A stretch of 50,687 nucleotides of DNA from DTU024 sp964518875 (GTDB taxonomy: Bacteria > Bacillota > Clostridia > Christensenellales > Aristaeellaceae), in the NCBI GenBank assembly GCA_964518875.1, contig CAZFHI010000013.1:1-50687 (forward strand), in the 5' to 3' direction. This document shows positions 25,877-32,407 of the stretch, one piece after another. A model generated the notes under the pieces. It worked only from the letters and a program-made list of their open reading frames with translations, did no database searches and was not told the DNA's origin. Numbering within the stretch: position 1 is the stretch's first letter; every line of letters starts with the position of its first letter. Position numbers and translations under genes: made by a program.

Positions 25877-25941
25877 TCATATGCGCGAACACTCATATGT
25901 ACGTCCATTCATATAATACGCTCGCTATTTTGCTTTGTCAA
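25877..25941 (-). promoter_or_regulatory. Promoter and operator of the metal-resistance operon
   Basis: On the minus strand TTGACA (25936-25941) and TATTAT (25913-25918) are 17 bp apart. Three ATATGA motifs (plus-strand TCATAT at 25877, 25893 and 25909) are spaced exactly 16 bp, running from the -10 box into the leader. ATATGA half-sites are typical of SmtB/ArsR operators, so this is the likely repressor site. Confidence 0.75.
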
Positions 25942-26189
25942 GCGTTTTTCTGCGCGTTTGTAGTTTAAATTTGCAGAGGGTAATTTTATTTAAACCATAT
26001 TAAACGCTCGATTTTTTCTAATTTAAATCTGCGATATTTTAAATTACGGCAAAACGCAAAATGTTTTCATTACGCGTGTAAGTTTTAAGCTTAACAAAGC
26101 TTAATTTCATGCTTTACAATGCTTAAGGCGTAGGGCTTAATAATAGGATTTCCCCTTGAACGAGGCGCTTTTCACGGGCCCTGGCGCTA
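25942..26189. other. Intergenic region between divergent metal and par operons
   Basis: No gene is seen. A perfect hairpin TTAAGCTT/AAGCTTAA with an AACA loop lies at 26085-26104. A similar hairpin occurs at 36091-36110. Confidence 0.45.
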
Positions 26190-26218
26190 TGGACAAGGCC
26201 AATAAATGATGGTATGAT
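26190..26218 (+). promoter_or_regulatory. Promoter of the unknown gene-parA-parB operon
   Basis: TGGACA (26190-26195) and TATGAT (26213-26218) are 17 bp apart, one mismatch each from consensus. A GGGGGTG ribosome binding site precedes the ATG at 26264. Confidence 0.7.
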
Positions 26219-26263
26219 AGTTTTGTATAAAGAAAACGGATTGCAGAGCATGGGGGTGAAGCT

Positions 26264-26746
26264 ATGATTGCCGTATCTCAGATCGTTTGCGCTTTAACCC
26301 CGTGGCTTGGAAGCTGTTTTCTTTCGCAGAATGAGGGAACTGTAAACAGCATTGCGACTAAACTAAATACCTTTGTTCTGGGCAGGGAAAGCTTTGAAAG
26401 CCTTGCGATTAAAATTAACGACATGCTGTTTTTTGCCGTCCGTTCATTTACAGACGGCAAAATGGCGCTTAAAATGGATTCCGGTTTAAGCTACCGCATA
26501 CGAATGGAAGACTTTGGCGTTATGACGGACGACCTGCTCTATCTGCTTTTTGCGGCGCTGCCTAAAAACCGCCAGCACTGCCTTGCGCTGCAGGACTATT
26601 CTATAAAAAATAATTCTCTCGCTGCGCTTCGCGCGCTGTATATGGACTTTGCTTCTTTCCAGACGGAAGAAGAAAGGCTTACGCTTAAAAAAGTTATTGT
26701 TTCGTGTTTTGATAAGGCGCGGTGGCGCTATTGGCTGGATAATTAG
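26264..26746 (+). CDS. Hypothetical protein preceding parA
   Basis: The product has 160 residues, is soluble and has mixed composition. I do not recognise the family. It has no membrane helix beyond a mildly hydrophobic N-terminus, and no catalytic motif. Good ribosome binding and a promoter upstream, and 12 bp to parA, make it a real gene in the par operon. A role in chromosome segregation is only suggested by position. Confidence 0.7.
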   Translation: MIAVSQIVCALTPWLGSCFLSQNEGTVNSIATKLNTFVLGRESFESLAIKINDMLFFAVRSFTDGKMALKMDSGLSYRIRMEDFGVMTDDLLYLLFAALPKNRQHCLALQDYSIKNNSLAALRALYMDFASFQTEEERLTLKKVIVSCFDKARWRYWLDN

Positions 26747-26758
26747 AAAGAAGGCTTT

Positions 26759-27526
26759 ATGGGAAAAATAATCGCGGTGGCAAACCAAAAAGGCGGCGTC
26801 GGCAAAACCACAACGGCGGTTAACCTTGCCGCAGGGCTTGCCGATTTAAAAAAAGGCGTGCTCCTTTGCGATCTGGACCCGCAGGGCAACGCCACAAGCG
26901 GCCTTGGCATAAAGGCTAAGGACAAAACAAGCTATGAAGCTCTAATAGCTCAAAATAATATAAAGGACTGCATTTCATCTACAAGCGTAAAAGGGCTCAG
27001 CATTCTGCCGTCGGACATACGCCTTGCGGCCGCTGAAGTCGAGCTTGTTAATCTGCAAAAAAGGGAATACTATTTTAAAAACGCGCTTAATACGGTAAAA
27101 GACCAGTACCACACCGTGCTTATAGACTGCCCGCCGTCTTTAGGGCTGCTTACGATAAACGCGTTGTCCGCTTCAGACAGCGTGCTTATACCTATACAGT
27201 GCGAGTATTACGCATTGGAAGGCCTTACGCAGCTGCTTAACACAATAAAAAGAGTGCGGCAGACGGTGAACCCTGCTCTTGAAATAGAAGGAATACTGCT
27301 TACCATGTACGACGGCAGGACAAACCTGTCGCTTCAGGTGGCGCAGGAAGTTAAAAAGCATTTTCACGGCAAGGTTTTCAGCAGCATAATACCAAGAACC
27401 GTTCGCCTGGGCGAAGCGCCCAGCTTCGGCATGCCTATACAGCGCTACGACTCAAGAAGCGCCGGGGCGGAAGCTTACAGGCGGCTTGCAAAAGAAATAT
27501 TCAGTTCTTTTAATAAAGGAAAATAA
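26759..27526 (+). CDS. parA: Chromosome-partitioning ATPase ParA (Soj)
   Basis: This 255-residue Walker-type ATPase has the deviant Walker A KGGVGKTTTAVNLA at about residues 10-24, DLDPQGNAT and the DCPPSLG motif. It lacks an N-terminal DNA-binding extension, which fits chromosomal Soj. It works with ParB to segregate origins. GAAGG lies before the ATG, and the last codons contain the parB ribosome binding site. Confidence 0.95.
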   Translation: MGKIIAVANQKGGVGKTTTAVNLAAGLADLKKGVLLCDLDPQGNATSGLGIKAKDKTSYEALIAQNNIKDCISSTSVKGLSILPSDIRLAAAEVELVNLQKREYYFKNALNTVKDQYHTVLIDCPPSLGLLTINALSASDSVLIPIQCEYYALEGLTQLLNTIKRVRQTVNPALEIEGILLTMYDGRTNLSLQVAQEVKKHFHGKVFSSIIPRTVRLGEAPSFGMPIQRYDSRSAGAEAYRRLAKEIFSSFNKGK

Positions 27527-27527
27527 A

Positions 27528-28370
27528 ATGGCAAAAAAAGCATTAGGAAGAGGGCTTGACGCTCTGCTTCCGCAGGCGGATATAGAAAAAGACAGCGTAA
27601 TGCAGCTGTCTGTGGCGGATATAGACGCAAACCCCTACCAGCCTCGAAAAAGCATAGATGAAGAAACCCTTAAAGAGCTTGCCGACAGTATAAGGGAATT
27701 AGGCGTAATACAGCCTATACTTGTTACGCCAGTTAAAGACAGGTTCCGCATAGTCGCAGGCGAAAGGCGCTTCCGCGCGGCGCAGATGGCGGGGCTTAGC
27801 GTTATACCTGCGATAGTGCGCAGCTTCAACGAGCAGGAGCAGCTTGAAATAGCCCTTATAGAAAACCTGCAAAGGGAAGACTTAAACCCGATAGAAGAAG
27901 CGGAAGCTATAAAAACGCTTATGGAAAACTTCAGCTTCACTCAGGAAACGGTAGCAAAGCGCATAGGGAAGTCTCGCCCGAGCGTCGCAAACCTTTTAAG
28001 GCTGCTTAACTTGCCTGAAGACATAAAGCAGCTTATAAAAGAAGGCAGGCTCAGCGCGGGGCACGGCAGAGTGCTTGCAGGCGTAGGCTCCTTAGCTAAA
28101 AAGCGAGAGCTTGCAGAGCGCGTCTTAAATGAAAATTTAAGCGTAAGACAGCTTGAAGTTATAGCTTCAAGGCCCCAGAAAGAAGACAGGAAGCTGCCAA
28201 AGCTGCCGCCTGAAATGGTTGAGTTCCAGGAGGAACTGCACAAGGCTTTCGGCGTTAGAACGCGCTTATCCGGTGGCCTGGACGCGGGACGCATTGTAAT
28301 CGCCTACAAAACACGCGAAGAGCTGGAAACCATATACCAGCAGGTTCACCGCATATTAGACGAGGATTAG
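27528..28370 (+). CDS. parB: Chromosome-partitioning protein ParB (Spo0J)
   Basis: A 280-residue CTP-dependent DNA clamp. It has the N-terminal ParA-stimulating KKALGRGLDALLP, the CTPase domain with GERRFRAA, and the helix-turn-helix around VAKRIGKSRPSVANLLRLL. A C-terminal dimer domain follows. The ATG at 27528 is preferred, with AAAGGA 7 nt upstream inside parA; an in-frame ATG at 27486 lies deep in parA. Of its 21 isoleucines, 19 are ATA. I found no parS palindrome in the window. Its 3' end overlaps a convergent gene by 4 bp. Confidence 0.95.
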   Translation: MAKKALGRGLDALLPQADIEKDSVMQLSVADIDANPYQPRKSIDEETLKELADSIRELGVIQPILVTPVKDRFRIVAGERRFRAAQMAGLSVIPAIVRSFNEQEQLEIALIENLQREDLNPIEEAEAIKTLMENFSFTQETVAKRIGKSRPSVANLLRLLNLPEDIKQLIKEGRLSAGHGRVLAGVGSLAKKRELAERVLNENLSVRQLEVIASRPQKEDRKLPKLPPEMVEFQEELHKAFGVRTRLSGGLDAGRIVIAYKTREELETIYQQVHRILDED

Positions 28371-28681
28371 CTTATACGGCACTCCGCTTCCTGCAAGCAG
28401 TAGCCTTCCCCGCGCACCGTATGCACGGTTTCCCTGCCAAGCTTTTTCCTGAGCTTTGAAACATGCACGTCTATGGTGCGTGTCTTAAGGGGACATGAAT
28501 GCCATGCAAGCAGCATAAGCCTGTCCCTTGAAAATATTTCGCCCGGATTTGCCGCAAGCGTTTCAAGCAAAAGATATTCCTGCTGGGTAAGCGCAATGGT
28601 TTTTTGGTTTACCCTTACGGACTGCTGTTCGGACTGCAGCGTCATGACTGTACTTTGCAATTTGTTATCAATTTTTTGCAT
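28367..28681 (-). CDS. Stand-alone OmpR/PhoB-type winged-helix protein
   Basis: The 104-residue product is just the DNA-binding domain of OmpR-type regulators, with LTQQEYLLLETLAANPG, SRDRLM, RTIDVHVSKLRKKLG and VRGEGYCL. There is no receiver domain, and the upstream sequence contains no remnant of one. The ATG at 28681 has TGAGG 8 nt upstream; a GTG at 28690 overlaps that site. It is likely an unphosphorylated or degenerate regulator. It converges on parB with a 4 bp overlap and is divergent from the phosphoesterase gene. Confidence 0.85.
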   Translation of the reverse strand: MQKIDNKLQSTVMTLQSEQQSVRVNQKTIALTQQEYLLLETLAANPGEIFSRDRLMLLAWHSCPLKTRTIDVHVSKLRKKLGRETVHTVRGEGYCLQEAECRIS

Positions 28682-28759
28682 TTTTGTCACCTCACATTTA
28701 TATAACGTAATACAGTCTAAAAACCTTGCATTAAAAATAAATTTTTTCAGGAGGGATTT

Positions 28760-29437
28760 ATGCCGCAGCTGCGGTTACTGGTTGTTGCAGACAAGGAAAG
28801 CAACTATATATGGGATCATTTTGACAAGTCGCGCTTTGAAGGAGTGGATTTAATTATTTCGTGCGGGGATTTAAAAGCGAGCTATCTGTCGTTTTTAACT
28901 ACCATGGTTGCTGCTCCGCTTTACTATGTGCACGGGAACCACGACGGAAGCTACATTACAAACCCGCCTGAAGGCTGTACTAATCTGGAAGACAAAATGA
29001 TAGAAGTAAAGGGCATACGCTTTTTAGGCCTGGGAGGCTGCAAGTCGCGCAGCCCTAAGCCTTTTCACTATACGGAAGCGGAAAAAGCTAAGATGATAGT
29101 AAAAAAGTTTCCGCAGATATGCAGCTTCGGGGGCTTTGACGTACTGGTAACGCATACCCCGGCGGCAGGACTGGGCGACGGGGAGGACAGCTTTCATCAG
29201 GGCTTCAGCAGCTACCGCACGCTGCTTAACCAGTTTAACCCGGCGTATCATTTTCACGGGCACCAGCACATGAACTACGGCGTAAAACACAGGACTATAA
29301 CGTACGGCAACACGCAGATTATAAATTCCTACGGGTACCAGGTAATAGACATTACCGTACCCGTTATTAAGCGCAAAAGGCTTTCTTACATAAAAACGCG
29401 TTATGACTGGGGGAAAAACTATGCAGCAGAACTATGA
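28760..29437 (+). CDS. Metallophosphoesterase (variant motif I)
   Basis: The 225-residue protein has GDLK, GNHDGSY, VTHTP and GHQHMN, the family metal ligands. Motif I reads VVADKES instead of D-x-H, a variant I believe is common in clostridial homologues. AGGAGG is 5 nt before the ATG. It overlaps the next gene by 17 nt. Substrate is unknown; the pairing with a ParB-like/BMP protein may be informative. Confidence 0.8.
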   Translation: MPQLRLLVVADKESNYIWDHFDKSRFEGVDLIISCGDLKASYLSFLTTMVAAPLYYVHGNHDGSYITNPPEGCTNLEDKMIEVKGIRFLGLGGCKSRSPKPFHYTEAEKAKMIVKKFPQICSFGGFDVLVTHTPAAGLGDGEDSFHQGFSSYRTLLNQFNPAYHFHGHQHMNYGVKHRTITYGNTQIINSYGYQVIDITVPVIKRKRLSYIKTRYDWGKNYAAEL

Positions 29438-31307
29438 ACGGGAAGCAAAATCCACCTATGAAGAGGCTTACAGGCTTGCAAGAAAAAATTACGCGTCCCT
29501 GCAGTCCGAGGGCAGGAAAGGCACGGTAATCGCTTTAAGCGAGGTGCTTGAGCAGAGCAAGATTATAGCGTACGTGAACTGCCCTACAAAGGAAATACCT
29601 CTTTCATACGTCGTCGGAACCTACACTTCGGGAAGGGCGCATTCATTCAGCGGGAACTTTATGCCGCTGCATATGGAAAAGTCTGAATTCGCCGCCAAGT
29701 GGATATCCCTTTGCGCGGCGCATTTAAGCGAAGGCATACGGGACCCTATAGAAGTATACGAATACATGTGGCGCTACTATGTCGTGGAAGGCAATAAGCG
29801 CGTAAGCGTGCTCAAGTTTTTTGAAGCGCCTACGGTAAGGGCGAACATAACAAGGCTTATACCGCAGCGCAATTCGGAAGACCCTAAAATAAACCTTTAC
29901 TACGCCTTTTTAAAGTATGACAAAAAAGGCCTGTTTAAGGGAATAAAGATGAGCCGCCCCGAAAACTACGATGCGCTTTTATCCATAGAGCAGAGCATAG
30001 AGCTGAGCGACGAGGAGATGCAGCCATCGCACCTTAACAGCATATTCATACAGTTTGTTACGGCGCTTGAGCAGCTTAATATAGATTTGCCGGTAGGAGA
30101 CGTTATACTGCAGTACCTGCAGCTTTACGGCATGCCGCGCGGAGTGGTTCTTTCTGAAATAAAGAGCCGCATTGAAAACATGATGCCGCAGCTTAAGCTT
30201 ATAAGCCGTCCGCAGATAGAAGCCAACATACTGCTTGAAAAAAAGCAGGAACAGCCTGCCGGGCTTATGCAAAGGCTGTTTAATATAAAGCGCACGGCTA
30301 AAGTTATGTTCGCTTACGAAGAAGGCCTTGAAGAAAACAACTGGATAGGCGCGCATGAAAAGGGCAGGCAGGCCGTGCAGGAAGCGCTGTCTTCGCAGGT
30401 GCAGACCATGACTCTTAAAGATTTAAACGAGCTTAACTGCTACGAAGCGCTTACTCAGAACGCGAGGGAATGCGATCTTGTGCTTGTTACTTCAACCAAG
30501 CTCATGAACGCCGCGCTGCGCTTCCAGCTTGAAAACCCTGACGTATTGGTGCTCGTATATTCAAGAGTAAGGGAAAACGCCCACCTTGTAACCTATTACG
30601 GAAGGTACTATGAAGCTGTGTTCCTATGCGGCGTCGCGGCGGGGTTTGCCAGCAAAAACCGCAGGGTGGCCTACGTTACGCCCATGCTTAAAAACCGCCA
30701 TACGACCGATGTGAACGCCTTCGCGTTAGGCGTAAGGACGGTTTCCCCGTTTGCCGATGTTTACGTTATAAGCAGAGACATTCTGCCTGACAGGCATGAA
30801 ACCTACGCTTCAGGCATAAAGCAGGCCGCCGAGCTTAATGTGGACATTGTGATGTGCCCGCTCACAAAGAACATAAAATTAGAAAACGTTCCTAACGACG
30901 CTTTCACAGCGGTGTTCTCCATATCTGAAACGGGCGAGCCTCAAAAATTTTTAGCTTCCCCCGCCTGGGACTGGGGAAGGTTTTACATAGAAATAGTTAA
31001 ATCTTTCTTGAACAGCAGCCTTGACTATTTGCGCGACATAAACGCGCAGGAGGACTCCGTAACGGGGCTTTGGTGGGGCTTTGGCACAGGCGTTCTTAAG
31101 TTCCGTCTGGCGGACTTTCTTGATCCCGCGGCAGAAAACCTTTTGCATTATCTTAGAAGCAGCATAGCGCTTTCGCGCTTTAACCCCTATCACGGACCGG
31201 TAAAAACAAAGGAAGGAAAGCTTGTAATAACGCCGCAGGCGGATCTGCCACCTTACGACATTTTAAACATGGAGTGGATTGCGGACTTTATACAGCTTAT
31301 CGTGTAG
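29421..31307 (+). CDS. Cytosolic fusion of ParB-like and BMP/Med-type ligand-binding domains
   Basis: This protein has 628 residues and no signal peptide. Residues about 50-150 resemble the ParB/sulfiredoxin-like fold: GIRDPIEVYEY followed by VVEGNKRVSVLKFF and a TVRANIT strand, the order expected for that fold with its nucleotide-binding loop. Residues about 294-540 resemble the BMP/PnrA type of periplasmic-binding domain (KVMFAYEEGLEENNW, AHEKGRQAV, and the later GRYYEAVFLCGVAAG). The region in between is helical and unknown. The ATG at 29421 is preferred because GGGGGA is just upstream and an ATG at 29403 overlaps it. It could be a cytosolic nucleoside or nucleotide sensor. Function is inferred only from folds recognised by eye. 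Confidence 0.65.
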   Translation: MQQNYEREAKSTYEEAYRLARKNYASLQSEGRKGTVIALSEVLEQSKIIAYVNCPTKEIPLSYVVGTYTSGRAHSFSGNFMPLHMEKSEFAAKWISLCAAHLSEGIRDPIEVYEYMWRYYVVEGNKRVSVLKFFEAPTVRANITRLIPQRNSEDPKINLYYAFLKYDKKGLFKGIKMSRPENYDALLSIEQSIELSDEEMQPSHLNSIFIQFVTALEQLNIDLPVGDVILQYLQLYGMPRGVVLSEIKSRIENMMPQLKLISRPQIEANILLEKKQEQPAGLMQRLFNIKRTAKVMFAYEEGLEENNWIGAHEKGRQAVQEALSSQVQTMTLKDLNELNCYEALTQNARECDLVLVTSTKLMNAALRFQLENPDVLVLVYSRVRENAHLVTYYGRYYEAVFLCGVAAGFASKNRRVAYVTPMLKNRHTTDVNAFALGVRTVSPFADVYVISRDILPDRHETYASGIKQAAELNVDIVMCPLTKNIKLENVPNDAFTAVFSISETGEPQKFLASPAWDWGRFYIEIVKSFLNSSLDYLRDINAQEDSVTGLWWGFGTGVLKFRLADFLDPAAENLLHYLRSSIALSRFNPYHGPVKTKEGKLVITPQADLPPYDILNMEWIADFIQLIV

Positions 31308-31309
31308 GC

Positions 31310-31338
31310 TTGCAAACAAAAATAAAACATATTATAAT
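31310..31338 (+). promoter_or_regulatory. Promoter of the DUF951-lepB-recQ operon
   Basis: TTGCAA (31310-31315) and TATAAT (31333-31338) are 17 bp apart, starting 3 bp after the stop of the upstream gene. GGAGG at 31348-31352 follows. Confidence 0.7.
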
Positions 31339-31361
31339 TCGCTCGTTGGAGGTTTTTAGCT

Positions 31362-31625
31362 TTGAATGAAGAAATAAGGCTGCAGGATGTTGTGCAGATG
31401 AAGAAAAAGCATCCGTGCGGCTCTTACGAGTGGACGGTTACCCGCATAGGCGCCGACATAAAGATGCGCTGCAATACCTGCGGCCGCGTAGTTATGCTTG
31501 ACCGTGCGGATTTTTTGCGCCGGAAGAAAAAAACGATCGCGCGCGGCCCTGTCCCGGCGGAGGTTTCTTTGGGGCTTAAGCTTAACGATGCGGAAGGAGA
31601 AAACAGCGATGGACGCAATGAATAA
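31362..31625 (+). CDS. DUF951 family protein (YyzM-like)
   Basis: An 87-residue basic protein whose first 60 residues match the DUF951 pattern: VQMKKKHPCGSYEWTVTRIG, then C-N-T-C-GR and LDRADFLRR. Three cysteines could bind zinc. Family members sit near parB (spo0J) in many Firmicutes, as here, but have no defined function. The start is TTG at 31362 with GGAGG 9 nt upstream. It overlaps lepB by 17 nt. Confidence 0.9.
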   Translation: MNEEIRLQDVVQMKKKHPCGSYEWTVTRIGADIKMRCNTCGRVVMLDRADFLRRKKKTIARGPVPAEVSLGLKLNDAEGENSDGRNE

Positions 31626-32406
31626 TGAAAATCAATACAAAGACGCGCAGGAAGCGCAGGGGCGGGAAAAGCCTGAAAAAGATATAGAAACAAAAGTAGA
31701 AAACAGCGGTGAAGATAAAGCGCGGGCTTATGAAGGCGAAAGCCAGGCCCAAAGCGAAGAAAAAGATAAAGCCAAGGGCGGCGATGCCCAAAAAGACGGC
31801 GCTGAACAGGATAAAGACGGAAAAAAGCAAAAAAAGGAGCGGAAAAATAAAGTTTGGAACGAAATTTTTAGCTGGATAGGTGTTGTATGCTTCGCGCTTA
31901 TACTTGCAACAGCCGTAAGGGGGCTTTTAGGGGAGCCGGTGCGCGTTGACGGGAACAGCATGAACGACACTCTTCTGGACGGCGAGATCGTTATAGCCGC
32001 AAAGCCCAAAATGCTTGCAGGGAACCTGGAGCGCGGCGATGTAGTTATATGCCACTACCCTGGCCGCAACGAAAAAACATGGCGCGTAGGCACTAAGCTT
32101 ACTTTAAAAGTGGATACTGCGTTTATTAAAAGGCTTATCGCTCTTCCGGGAGACGCTGTGGCTATAATAGACGGCCAGCTTTATATAAACGATATGCCTG
32201 TTGAAGAGGACTTTATAGCGCATAAGTCCATGCAAAGCTACCCGAGAAGAGTATTAAAGAACGACGAATACTTTGTTATGGGGGATAACCGCTCAAACAG
32301 CCACGACAGCCGTTCATTCGACGTAGGGCCCATAACAGAAGACATGATAGTAGGGCACGCCAAGTGGGTAATTTTCCCGTTCAACAGGATACGCGCAATA
32401 AATTAA
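31609..32406 (+). CDS. lepB: Signal peptidase I
   Basis: The product has 265 residues. Catalytic S117 lies in GNSMNDTL and catalytic K174 in FIKRLIALPGD, with the late GDNRSNSHDSR box. A single membrane helix is at about 86-106. The first 80 residues are an unusually long, highly charged, disordered cytosolic tail rich in K, E, D, Q and A. The ATG at 31609 has AAGGAG 9 nt upstream, inside the DUF951 gene. It processes Sec-exported proteins such as the binding proteins in this window. The alternative name is sipS. Confidence 0.93.
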   Translation: MDAMNNENQYKDAQEAQGREKPEKDIETKVENSGEDKARAYEGESQAQSEEKDKAKGGDAQKDGAEQDKDGKKQKKERKNKVWNEIFSWIGVVCFALILATAVRGLLGEPVRVDGNSMNDTLLDGEIVIAAKPKMLAGNLERGDVVICHYPGRNEKTWRVGTKLTLKVDTAFIKRLIALPGDAVAIIDGQLYINDMPVEEDFIAHKSMQSYPRRVLKNDEYFVMGDNRSNSHDSRSFDVGPITEDMIVGHAKWVIFPFNRIRAIN

Positions 32407-32407
32407 A

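Noticed and set aside
26759..28370. parS site near parAB
   Set aside because: I looked for TGTTNCACGTGNAACA-like palindromes and found none in the window.
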